Origin: Actinomycetota bacterium
GTDB taxonomy: Bacteria > Actinomycetota > Thermoleophilia > Gaiellales > Gaiellaceae
DNA: 12,429 bases
Reading direction: 5' to 3'
Assembly: GCA_005883245.1 (NCBI GenBank)
Contig: VAXT01000082.1
Span: forward strand, 13,206 to 25,634
Part shown: positions 1 to 7,448 of the stretch, piece by piece
Numbering within the stretch: the stretch's first letter is position 1
Layout: each line of letters starts with the position of its first letter
Position numbers and translations under genes: made by a program
Notes under the pieces: model-generated
Database searches by the model: none
What the model saw: the letters and a program-made list of their open reading frames with translations, nothing else
Told to the model about the DNA's origin: nothing

Positions 1-326
1 TCGACGATGCCGCCGCAGTGGAGGAGATCGCAGGCTCCAAGCGGGAGCTCGAGAACCGCCTAGGACGTGTTGTGCAGGCGTTCTCCTATCCGTCAGGTCT
101 CGTCGGCGAGCGTGAGGAGCGCATCGCAGCCGAGGCGGGCTACCGGATCGCCGTCTCCTGCGAGCCGGGCGTCAACGACCGCTCGACCGATCGATTCGCC
201 ATGCGCCGCCGCCAGGTCGATGCGCGCGACAGTCTGCTCGACTTCAGGGCGAAACTGGGAGGCGGCCACGACTCCTCACCTCCCCTCCGCGGGCTCTACC
301 GGCGGCTCCGCTACAGCGCCGGCTGA
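1..326 (+). CDS. Polysaccharide deacetylase (NodB/CE4 family), C-terminal fragment
   Basis: This is the 3' end of a gene that enters from the left edge. The frame is open from base 3 upstream of the first in-frame GTG (18), so no start is visible. The roughly 108 visible residues match the last part of a NodB-homology fold: an FSYPSG segment (family form FxYPxG), then AGYRIAVSCEPG and the DRFAMRRRQV strand, then a RDSLLDF helix and a short basic tail. Known CE4 members remove N- or O-acetyl groups from cell-wall or exopolysaccharides using a metal bound by an Asp-His-His triad. The catalytic motifs lie outside the window, so activity cannot be judged here. The last 51 bp overlap tail-to-tail with the glycosyltransferase on the other strand. 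The context supports a role in modifying the polysaccharide made by this locus. Family assignment is fairly secure; the substrate is unknown. Confidence 0.8.
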   Translation, partial: DDAAAVEEIAGSKRELENRLGRVVQAFSYPSGLVGEREERIAAEAGYRIAVSCEPGVNDRSTDRFAMRRRQVDARDSLLDFRAKLGGGHDSSPPLRGLYRRLRYSAG

Positions 327-1433
327 CCGGAGCTGCCGCTCGTAGAGCTCCAGATGGGCTCGTCGAAACGCAGAGAGGTCGAACGAGGTCTCCGCGCGGG
401 CGCGGCCCGCGGTGCCGAGCCTCCGCCGCAGTTCGCGGTCCTCGACGAGCCGGCCAAGCGCCTCGGCGAGGGCCTCTTCGTCGCCGGGCAGGACGAGGAG
501 CCCCGTCTCCCCGTCGACGACGAGCTCTGCCAGGCCGCCGACGTCGGTCGCGACGACTGGCAGCTCGGCCGCCATCGCTTCGAGCACCGAGACCGGCAGG
601 CCCTCCGACCTGCTCGAGAGCACGAAGACGTCGGACTCGGCGAGGAGTCCGGGCACGTCGCTCCGCTCCCCGGCGAGTCGCACACGCCCCTGGAGCTCGA
701 GCCTGCGGATTTCCGCCTCGATCGTCATCCGCTCGGGGCCGTCGCCCACGATCAGTGCTTCGAAGGCCTGGTCGGGCAGCATGGCGAGGGCGCGGATCAG
801 CGTCGGGAAGTCTTTCGGAGCCTTGAGCCGGCCGACCGCGATCAGCCTCGGCGTTCGCCGGTCGTGGCGCGAGCGGGGCGCGCCGGAGACGTCGACCGCG
901 TTGTGGATCACGACACTGCTCTCCGGGCTGCACGTGCCGGCGTCGAGACCTGCGGCGAGCTCGGTCTCGGAGACGCAGATCGTCTCGGTCGTCAGCGGAG
1001 CCATCAGCCGGTCCGAGACCCGGTAGAGGAGCGACGGCAGCCCCGAGTACGCGGAGAACGCCCAGCCGTGGACGGTGAAGAAACGGATCGGCACCCGGGC
1101 CGCGACTGCGGCGAGGCGACCGAGCACTCCGGCCTTCGAGCTGCTCGCGTGCAATATCTGAGGCCGCTCACGGCGCAGGAGAGATATGAGCTCGAGCAGG
1201 CCGGCGAGATCTCGCAGTGGATTGATCGGCCGGCGTACATGCCGCAGGGGGACGAAGCGCGCGCCGACGCCTGCCGCGACATCGCGGAGCGGGCCCTCGC
1301 CGTGGGCAGCGAGCACGACGTCGTACCGCTCGGCGAGTGCCGGGAGCAGCGCGGCCACGTAGGACTGAGCGCCGCCCACCTCGGCCAAAGTGATCACCAG
1401 CAGGACTCGTGGACGCGGAGGCGCGTCCGGCAT
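276..1433 (-). CDS. GT4-family glycosyltransferase (GT-B fold)
   Basis: A 385-aa cytoplasmic retaining glycosyltransferase, the usual length for GT4. The N-terminal Rossmann-like half starts VLLVITLAEVGGAQSYV; the Gly-Gly loop at 20-21 is typical of acceptor-side GT4 domains. HGWAFS lies at 122-127. The C-terminal donor half (PF00534-like) has VGRLKAPKDF at 200-209, with R202 and K207 as likely phosphate-binding residues, DGPE at 231-234, and the EX7E motif SEGLPVSVLEAMA with E277 and E285. It should move a sugar from a nucleotide-sugar to a lipid-linked acceptor during repeat-unit assembly; donor and acceptor cannot be read from sequence. The ATG at 1433 lies close before the first beta strand, so the start is good, though no Shine-Dalgarno is visible. 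Its 3' end overlaps the deacetylase by 51 bp. Its 5' end would overlap the ligase gene by 25 bp if that gene began at its most upstream GTG (1409). Confidence 0.92.
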   Translation of the reverse strand: MPDAPPRPRVLLVITLAEVGGAQSYVAALLPALAERYDVVLAAHGEGPLRDVAAGVGARFVPLRHVRRPINPLRDLAGLLELISLLRRERPQILHASSSKAGVLGRLAAVAARVPIRFFTVHGWAFSAYSGLPSLLYRVSDRLMAPLTTETICVSETELAAGLDAGTCSPESSVVIHNAVDVSGAPRSRHDRRTPRLIAVGRLKAPKDFPTLIRALAMLPDQAFEALIVGDGPERMTIEAEIRRLELQGRVRLAGERSDVPGLLAESDVFVLSSRSEGLPVSVLEAMAAELPVVATDVGGLAELVVDGETGLLVLPGDEEALAEALGRLVEDRELRRRLGTAGRARAETSFDLSAFRRAHLELYERQLRSAGAVAEPPVEPAEGR

Positions 1434-1462
1434 GGCGCGGAGCGTACCGAAGGGCTCCGACC

Positions 1463-1491
1463 TTTCCCGATGTCGAAGATCGCTCTATCCT
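1463..1491 (+). promoter_or_regulatory. Possible promoter for the O-antigen ligase-type gene
   Basis: TTTCCC at 1463-1468 and TATCCT at 1486-1491 are separated by 17 bp. This is a partial match to housekeeping -35/-10 boxes in an otherwise GC-rich stretch between the divergent starts. Transcription would begin near 1498, which agrees with the ligase starting downstream (TTG 1550) and not at GTG 1409. The match is weak and rests on spacing and position only. Confidence 0.2.
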
Positions 1492-1549
1492 GGCCGGCGG
1501 AGGCCCCCTGAGCGCCGCGCATCCAGCTGCATTTCACGGCCCCGCTGCG

Positions 1550-2911
1550 TTGGCGGCTCGCAGCGCGGGCCGGCTTGCCGCAGCCGTCGGACTACTCCTG
1601 TTCGCGGTTGCGACGGGAGTCGCGCTCTCGAAGCATCCCTTCCCGTGGACGCTGGTCCTCGCCTTCGGGATCGGCCTTCTGGGCACGCTGGCACTCGCAG
1701 TCGCCCGCTACGACGCCGCCGTCGGGCTCGGCATCGTCCTGCTCGCCGCGGTTCGCATCGAGCCCGCCCCCGCGGACCTGATCCTCTTCGTCGTGATAGC
1801 GGTCGCGTGCGTGACCGGCCGGTTCTACATCCGCCGCATCCCGCTGATCGTGACCGCCTTGTTGAGCGTGTTCCTGGCGCTGAACATGCTCGCCTCGGTC
1901 GAGTTGATCGACGTCGGACGCGGCGTGACCTTCTTCGCGATCACGCTCTACCTCGTCATCTTCTCGCTCTGGCTGACGGGCTACGTCCATTCCACCTATA
2001 CGGCGCGGGTCGTGCTGCGGGCCTACATCTTCGCCGCGGTCTTCTCCGCCGCGATCTCCGTGCTAGCCCTGTTCGTTGCGTTCCCCGGCCACGACTTCCT
2101 CATCCGCGGCCCGCGCGCTCAAGGCCTCTTCAAGGATCCGAACGTTCTCGGACCCTTCCTCGTGCCGGCTGCCCTGATGCTGCTCGAGGAGACCGTCGCT
2201 CCGCGCCTGCTCCGGGCACGCCTGGCGTCGAAGCTCGTGCTGCTCTCGATCCTGACGATCGGCATCTTGTTCGCCTTCTCGCGCGCGGCCTGGCTCAACT
2301 TCGTGATCGGCGCCTTCGTCATGTTCTGCGTGCTGTCCTTGCGCCGTGGCGGCGGACGCAGAGCGGCGACCTTCGTCGTCGCGGGCGTCTCGGCGACGGC
2401 CGTTCTCTTCGCGGCTCTCGCCGTCACCTCGTCGTTCACGTTCCTGAGCGAGCGCGCGCGTTTCCAGACGTACGACGTGCAGCGGTTCGGGGCTCAGCTC
2501 TCAGGCATCGAGCTGGCTACGAAGTATCCGCTCGGTATCGGGCCCGGCCAATTCGAGCGGATCTCACCGATCTCCGCGCACAGCACCTACGTCCGCGCAC
2601 TCTCCGAGGAAGGAGTGCTCGGGTTGCTCGTCGTGCTCACGCTCCTCCTCCTGACCCTCGCCTTCGCTGGTCGCAACGCGATTCTCGGCCGGGACACCTA
2701 CGGCATCGGCTCTGCCGCGCTGCTCGCGGCGTGGTGCGGCCTGCTCGCGAACAGCGTGTTTATCGACACGCTGCACTGGAGACATTTCTGGTTCCTCGCG
2801 GCGCTGATCTGGGCCGGAGCTGCCCGTCCGGTGGCCGGTAGCCCACTCGGCCAGGCGTGGTCGCCGTCTAGCCCTCGAAGTAGGAGATCGGCGAGCTTCG
2901 GCCGCCGATGA
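1550..2911 (+). CDS. O-antigen ligase / polysaccharide polymerase (WaaL/Wzy-type) membrane protein
   Basis: A polytopic membrane protein of about 453 aa with roughly 11-12 hydrophobic segments and the PF04932 (Wzy_C) layout. Numbering from TTG 1550, conserved landmarks are FKDPNVLG at 194-201, FSRAAWL around 243-249 with the family's key Arg (R245), a large extracytoplasmic loop ending in PLGIGPGQFE, and AHSTYVRALSEEGVLGLL at 343-360 with the conserved His (H344). Such proteins polymerise or ligate undecaprenyl-linked glycans on the outer face of the membrane. Start choice is uncertain. The frame is open back to GTG 1409, but bases 1409-1549 have poor codon bias and would overlap the divergent glycosyltransferase by 25 bp. 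TTG 1550 sits just before the first membrane segment but lacks a clear ribosome site. CTG 1508, behind GGAGG, is another option. The 3' end overlaps the co-polymerase gene tail-to-tail by 44 bp. Confidence 0.85.
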   Translation: MAARSAGRLAAAVGLLLFAVATGVALSKHPFPWTLVLAFGIGLLGTLALAVARYDAAVGLGIVLLAAVRIEPAPADLILFVVIAVACVTGRFYIRRIPLIVTALLSVFLALNMLASVELIDVGRGVTFFAITLYLVIFSLWLTGYVHSTYTARVVLRAYIFAAVFSAAISVLALFVAFPGHDFLIRGPRAQGLFKDPNVLGPFLVPAALMLLEETVAPRLLRARLASKLVLLSILTIGILFAFSRAAWLNFVIGAFVMFCVLSLRRGGGRRAATFVVAGVSATAVLFAALAVTSSFTFLSERARFQTYDVQRFGAQLSGIELATKYPLGIGPGQFERISPISAHSTYVRALSEEGVLGLLVVLTLLLLTLAFAGRNAILGRDTYGIGSAALLAAWCGLLANSVFIDTLHWRHFWFLAALIWAGAARPVAGSPLGQAWSPSSPRSRRSASFGRR

Positions 2912-4403
2912 TGACCAGCCCGAGCGCCGGCGCCCCCAGGCGCTGGAGGAGCTCCCGCATGTCGATCGCGTTCTCCGAGGTCAGCCGGTCGGGTCGGCAG
3001 ACGACGATCACGCCGTCGACCCGCTGCGCGAGCACCTGACTGTCGACGAGCCCGAGCAGCGGCGGCCCGTCCAGCAGCACGTAATCGTAGTCCGACTCCT
3101 TGATGTCGTCGAAGAAGCCGTCAAGCGCACCTCCCGCCAGGAGCTGCGCAGGGTCAGGAGGCCTCTGCCCACTGGCGAGCACGTGCAGGCGGCCGCCGTT
3201 CTCCCTCGCGCTCCGGCGAGCGCCGACGGCCACAGCGCTCTCGCCGTGGCGGCCGCCGGCGAGCACCTCGGCGAGCCCGGGAGTCTGGGCCACGTCGAAC
3301 AGCTCGTGGAGTCGTGGCCAGCGCATGTCAGCGGACACGAGCCAGGTCCTTTGTCCGGCCTGAGCGAGGACGAGGCCGAGAGCCGCCGTGACCTCGGTCT
3401 TGCCTTCGCCGTGCAGGGCGCTCGTCACGAGCACGGTTCGCTGGGTGGCCGGCGGCAGCTGCATGCGGAGGGACGCCTGGAGCGTCTGGTAGGCCTCGTA
3501 CTCGATCGCGCTCAGCGTGTTCGGTGAATGGCCGAACCGGCGGCGAACGAACGGCACCTCCACCATCACCGGGAGGTCGAGCAGCCGGCTCAGCTCCCGG
3601 GAGCCGCTCACGCGCGGCCTCAGCTGGGCGCGGGCAAGCACGACCAGCGCGGCGATGAAGAGGCCGGCGAAGAGCCCGAAGATCGCGTTGCGGACCGGCT
3701 TCGGAGAGCTCGGGGAGCTGGGCGGTTCCGCTCGCTCGCCGAGCTCCAGCGCCGGCCCGCTGTTCGCGTTGAGGGCGAGGTCGGTCAGCTGCTGCTTGAC
3801 CGTTGCGATCTGAGAGCCGATGTCGGCCTGGTTCAGGGGTGTGAGCGACGCCTGGAGGCCGGCGAGCTGCTTCGTCAGCACGGCGCGCGTGCGCTTGACC
3901 CGCTGCTGTTGGTCACGCCGCTCCCGGGCCAGGAACGTGGCGGCCACGACGTTGGCGATCGCGGCGGCGCCGCGCGCCGTGTCGTCGGTGCCAACAATGC
4001 TGATGACGTTCGCGTCCTGGTCTACGCTCGCGTGCACCTTGCCGCGTAGCGAGTTGACCGTCTCTCCGGTGAGCCCATTCTTCGCCGCGGCGGCGAGCAG
4101 CGGCCGATAGGTGAGCGAGGCCTTCACCGTCGCGAGGTCACGCTGGGTCGACTGCGCATCCGAGGCCACCGCCGACGAGGGCGTCGTATTGAGGACGAGC
4201 TTCGACGTCGCCTGGTAGGTCTTAGGCAGGAGCAGAGAGATCACGAGCACCGCGGCCGTGAGCGCGACGACCATGCCGGCGACCAGCCAGCGACTGCGCC
4301 TGAAAGCGTCGAGGTAGCGCCCAACGTCGACTGGATCGTCCGGCGGAAGCTCGGGCGCGGTGTATCGTCCAACGCCGTCGTCTAACACTCTTCGGTCCGC
4401 CAT
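2868..4403 (-). CDS. Wzc-like polysaccharide co-polymerase with fused BY-kinase-type ATPase
   Basis: 511 aa, combining the membrane adaptor and the cytoplasmic P-loop ATPase in one chain (Wzc-like). An N-terminal Wzz-type domain has TM1 at about 40-60, an extracytoplasmic part with a coiled-coil-like stretch at 160-212, and TM2 at about 239-259. The ATPase follows: Walker A SALHGEGKT at 328-336 (K335) and Walker B YVLLDGPP at 441-448 (D445). Walker A' reads LVSADMR at 355-361, so the first Asp of the usual DxDxR is Ser357 while D359 is kept. The C-terminus (SPISYFEG) has one tyrosine, Y508, and not the tyrosine cluster of classical BY-kinases. It probably controls chain length and export with the polymerase and flippase; kinase activity is doubtful. 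ATG 4403 is interlocked with the ATG of the divergent gene on CATG. The stop lies inside the ligase gene. Confidence 0.9.
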   Translation of the reverse strand: MADRRVLDDGVGRYTAPELPPDDPVDVGRYLDAFRRSRWLVAGMVVALTAAVLVISLLLPKTYQATSKLVLNTTPSSAVASDAQSTQRDLATVKASLTYRPLLAAAAKNGLTGETVNSLRGKVHASVDQDANVISIVGTDDTARGAAAIANVVAATFLARERRDQQQRVKRTRAVLTKQLAGLQASLTPLNQADIGSQIATVKQQLTDLALNANSGPALELGERAEPPSSPSSPKPVRNAIFGLFAGLFIAALVVLARAQLRPRVSGSRELSRLLDLPVMVEVPFVRRRFGHSPNTLSAIEYEAYQTLQASLRMQLPPATQRTVLVTSALHGEGKTEVTAALGLVLAQAGQRTWLVSADMRWPRLHELFDVAQTPGLAEVLAGGRHGESAVAVGARRSARENGGRLHVLASGQRPPDPAQLLAGGALDGFFDDIKESDYDYVLLDGPPLLGLVDSQVLAQRVDGVIVVCRPDRLTSENAIDMRELLQRLGAPALGLVIIGGRSSPISYFEG

Positions 4404-6084
4404 GGCTTCTGACGATAGCGCTCGATCGACCGCGCGGCACGTCTTTTCGGCCCCGCGGTTGCTCTCGTCGCGGGGCGGAAAAGCAGCGGCGCTGGTCCTC
4501 GTTTGGCTTGTTGCTGCGGCAGTTGTGACCCTCGCGATCGTTCGCCAGAATGGCCGCGGGGAACCGTCTCATTCGCAGGCGACGGGCTCCCTCCTCTCTT
4601 CGTCCGCGGCCGGACCGCCTTCGGTGACACTTATCGGCCAGCACGGGACGGTCGATCGTCCGACCACGCTGAAGGCGGCCGCGAAAGCCCGCTCCGGACG
4701 CGTCGTCGCCGTGACGTTCTTGCTGGACGGGGTGCCTCTCGGCTCGGACACGAAGGCTCCCTACTCGCTCGCCCTGGACCCGGGGCTAGTCCCTTCGGGA
4801 CGGCACCGGCTGACCGTCGCCGCGGTCGACAACCATGGCCGGCGCCGAGCGACCCAACCGGTCACGCTCACCACCGATACCTTCCGCACGCAGGCTCTTG
4901 TCGCTTCGCCCAACCGCGGTCTCGAGCGGGCGCTCGTCGCGTTGCGCAGCGGTCACGTCACTGTCCGCCTCACCCCCGGCCGGTACCGCCTCCACGACGT
5001 GAGGATCGGCGACGGCGCCCGCCTCCTCGGGGCGGGGCCGCGGACAGTGCTCTCTCCCCCGACCGGCGCGTCCTACTTCGCCGTGCTCGTCGCAAGAGGG
5101 CGCGGCATCGCGATCTCGGACCTCACGGTCGACGGCGGCGGCCCCGGACCGGGCCGCGGGATCGCGGTCGCGGTCTTCGACGGCTCCCGCAACGTGCGGC
5201 TCAGCCGGCTCCGCCTGATTCGCGTGCGCACCGACGGCGTCAATGTCTGGGGCGCGTACTCGAACGTCTCCGTGCAGGACTCGCTGATCGACGGCGACGG
5301 GGGTGCGCAGACCGGAGTGTTCGCCCTCGGCTCGGACCGCTCTCGCGCCACGAGCGTCATCCGCACGAGGATCCGCGGCTTCCGCTCGCATGGGATCCTG
5401 CTCGCCCAGCGGGAATACGGCCGGACCGCAGCTGCGCTGCACGGCCTCGCCTTGGACAACGTCGTCAGCGACATCCGCGACCCGGCTCGTGATCGCTGCT
5501 ACTACGCACCGAACAGAGAGCCCAAGTGCGGGACGAACGAGGGAGGCATCTGGACCGGCGGCGTCGAAGCCGCGATCATCGGCAACACGGTCCTGCGTGC
5601 ACGCTGGGACGGCATCGAAACGGTTGGCTCGTCGACGAGGACGACGGTCGTCGGGAACACGATCCGCGACACCCGCACGGGGATCTACCTAGAGCACTCG
5701 ACGAACGACTCGCTCTTCGCGAGAAACGTTGTCACCGGCGCGAGGACCGGAATCAACGTCGAGTGGTCGCATGACGGCCAGGGCTCGACGCACAACGCGT
5801 TCACGTCGAACCGGATCGTCTCGGCGACGCAAGGCGGGCTCTTCGTCGATGTCGGGGACGACGGCAATCAGATCGTCGAGAACGTCTTCGTCGGCGGCGC
5901 GCGGCCGGCAATCGTCTTGCAGGGCACGTCCGACAACGTGGTCCGGCGAAACCTGGGCTGCCCGGCCGGGGACGACGAGCTGGTTCGCGAGCAATCAGCC
6001 CACTTCGACAGCGGCGCGCGGGCCGTGCCGAGACGGAACCGGTTGAGCGGCAATACCACCAGCAGCTCCTGTCGCACTCGTTGA
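4402..6084 (+). CDS. Membrane-anchored Ig-like plus right-handed beta-helix protein
   Basis: 560 aa from ATG 4402. A short basic N-terminus is followed by a membrane anchor at about 27-48, with no obvious cleavage site. An Ig-like domain of the Big_9 type follows at about 73-158 (VTFLLDGVPLGSDTKAPYSL, then HRLTVAAVDNHG). A right-handed parallel beta-helix fills about 165-555, with repeated rungs such as GNTVLRARWDGIETVGSS, GNTIRDTRTGIYLEHSTN and RNVVTGARTGINVEWSHD, as in NosD/PbH1 and CASH-domain carbohydrate-active proteins. C366/C376 and C520/C557 could form disulfides. It lies between the co-polymerase and flippase genes, so a role as lyase, epimerase or scaffold for the exported polysaccharide is plausible, but no catalytic signature is recognised. 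A GTG at 4360 would add 14 residues inside the opposite gene; ATG 4402 is preferred. Its stop overlaps the flippase start by 4 bp, so the two are probably cotranslated. Confidence 0.85.
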   Translation: MASDDSARSTARHVFSAPRLLSSRGGKAAALVLVWLVAAAVVTLAIVRQNGRGEPSHSQATGSLLSSSAAGPPSVTLIGQHGTVDRPTTLKAAAKARSGRVVAVTFLLDGVPLGSDTKAPYSLALDPGLVPSGRHRLTVAAVDNHGRRRATQPVTLTTDTFRTQALVASPNRGLERALVALRSGHVTVRLTPGRYRLHDVRIGDGARLLGAGPRTVLSPPTGASYFAVLVARGRGIAISDLTVDGGGPGPGRGIAVAVFDGSRNVRLSRLRLIRVRTDGVNVWGAYSNVSVQDSLIDGDGGAQTGVFALGSDRSRATSVIRTRIRGFRSHGILLAQREYGRTAAALHGLALDNVVSDIRDPARDRCYYAPNREPKCGTNEGGIWTGGVEAAIIGNTVLRARWDGIETVGSSTRTTVVGNTIRDTRTGIYLEHSTNDSLFARNVVTGARTGINVEWSHDGQGSTHNAFTSNRIVSATQGGLFVDVGDDGNQIVENVFVGGARPAIVLQGTSDNVVRRNLGCPAGDDELVREQSAHFDSGARAVPRRNRLSGNTTSSSCRTR

Positions 6085-7436
6085 CGGTGAGGCCCGGCAA
6101 GCGCGAGGCGGCCGCGCGTACCTGGGATCCGCTGGCGGCCGGTTCGGCGAATCTCTTCTGGGCGAAGATCGGCGGCAACGGCGGCTACTTCGTGGCTGTG
6201 CTGATCGTGGCCCGAGCTCTCGGGCCTGCCGGCCGTGGGACGGTCGCCTTTATCACCGTCGCGGCACTCGTCGTCGCTCACATGGCCGGGCTCGGCGTCG
6301 GCGAGGCGACCATCGTGCTCTCCGCCCGGAACCCCGGGCGGCGGGCCGTCCTGCTCGCGAATGCCCTGGCGTTCTTCCTGGGTAGCGGCTTGACCGCGGC
6401 GACACTCTCCTTTTTGGGCCTCGCGCTGAGCGGGATCGGGCCTGCCGGCGTCGGGACGCCCGAGCTCGTGATCCTCTGGCTGGGGATCGTTTCCTGCGCG
6501 GCCGGGGAAGCCGGCTATTCCTTTCTCGTCGGTGTGGAACGGCTGCGGCAGCTTGCGCTCATCACCGGCTGCACGTCCTGGGTCTACGCGGGGCTCGTGT
6601 TCGCCCTCTGGGCCGGCCCGGGGCTCACCGTCGGCCGGGCAGCGCTGGCCTGGACGGCGACCGAGGCGCTGCGGGCCATCGTCCTGATCTCGCTCTCGAG
6701 CCGAGGGACGATCCTCGGCCTTCCCAGCCGGCGGCTCCTGGTCGAGGAGATCGGATTCGGGCTCCGGCTCTGGGTGGGCAGCCTCGCACGGTTCCTGAAC
6801 TTCCGGACCGACCAGATCCTGATGGGGTTCATCGCGACCGAGGCCGCGCTCGGCCTCTATGCGGTCGCGGTCAACGTCTCAGAGGTGCTGCTCTACCTGC
6901 CGTCGTCGGCGGCGACTGCGCTGCTCCCGTTGATCGCTCGCACGGAGTCCTCCCGCCGCAGCCAGGAGACACTTCGCGCATTCCGTTCGGTCATCTTCGT
7001 GACCGCGGTCGGGGTCGGCGCCGCGGCCCTGCTCGGGCCCGTGGTGCTGCCGGCCGTGTTCGGGGACGCTTTCGACGAGTCGGTCGTCCCCTTCCTGTGG
7101 CTGCTGCCAGGCACGTTCGGCTACGCGGCGAGCGCGGTCTTCTCGACCGCGCTCGTCGGCTCGTCCTCACCCGGGCTTTCGTCGCTCGGCCCGATCGTCT
7201 CCCTCGTTGTCGGGTTCGCCCTCGACCTCGCGCTGATTCCGCCGTTCGGGGCGACTGGAGCGGCCGCCGCGGCCAGCGTTGCGTTTCTCGTCGGAGGCGC
7301 CACCGCGCTGATCACCTATCGCCGTGTGAGCCCGTTCACGTGGCGCTCGCTGCTCGTCCCCCACCGCGGCGACCTGGACGTACTGGTGGCGCTTGCGGGT
7401 CCGTTGCTGGGGCGCCCTCGGCGCGAAACAGTCTGA
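6081..7436 (+). CDS. Wzx-type polysaccharide flippase (MOP superfamily)
   Basis: 451 aa with about 12 hydrophobic segments, the usual size for Wzx/RfbX polysaccharide transporters. The N-terminus shows SANLFWAKIGGNGGYFVAVL and ARALGPAGRGTVAF, the loop after TM1 that is typical of the family (LGPxxxG). The middle has FRTDQILMGF, resembling the charged segment in TM7 of flippases, and later LWLLPGTFGYA. It should move the undecaprenyl-linked repeat unit across the membrane for the Wzy/WaaL protein of this locus. The start is TTG 6081, overlapping the upstream TGA as TTGA, which favours translational coupling to the beta-helix gene. A GTG two codons later (6087) is an alternative. Only 12 bp separate its stop from the convergent HicB-like gene, and no convincing terminator is visible in that gap. 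Confidence 0.9.
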   Translation: MTVRPGKREAAARTWDPLAAGSANLFWAKIGGNGGYFVAVLIVARALGPAGRGTVAFITVAALVVAHMAGLGVGEATIVLSARNPGRRAVLLANALAFFLGSGLTAATLSFLGLALSGIGPAGVGTPELVILWLGIVSCAAGEAGYSFLVGVERLRQLALITGCTSWVYAGLVFALWAGPGLTVGRAALAWTATEALRAIVLISLSSRGTILGLPSRRLLVEEIGFGLRLWVGSLARFLNFRTDQILMGFIATEAALGLYAVAVNVSEVLLYLPSSAATALLPLIARTESSRRSQETLRAFRSVIFVTAVGVGAAALLGPVVLPAVFGDAFDESVVPFLWLLPGTFGYAASAVFSTALVGSSSPGLSSLGPIVSLVVGFALDLALIPPFGATGAAAAASVAFLVGGATALITYRRVSPFTWRSLLVPHRGDLDVLVALAGPLLGRPRRETV

Positions 7437-7448
7437 GGAGCCGAGGCC

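Noticed and set aside
354..1511. Long plus-strand open frame opposite the glycosyltransferase
   Set aside because: Its Arg/Glu/Asp/His-rich translation matches no family and mirrors the codons of the clear GT4 gene on the minus strand; long antisense frames are expected in high-GC DNA.
1390..2841. Long plus-strand frame of about 480 codons overlapping the ligase gene
   Set aside because: It is an Arg/Pro-rich frame-shifted copy of the hydrophobic ligase; the other frame has family motifs and membrane segments.
4503..5492. Frame of about 330 codons within the beta-helix gene
   Set aside because: The translation is Arg/Pro-rich with no domain; it is a shadow of the beta-helix frame.
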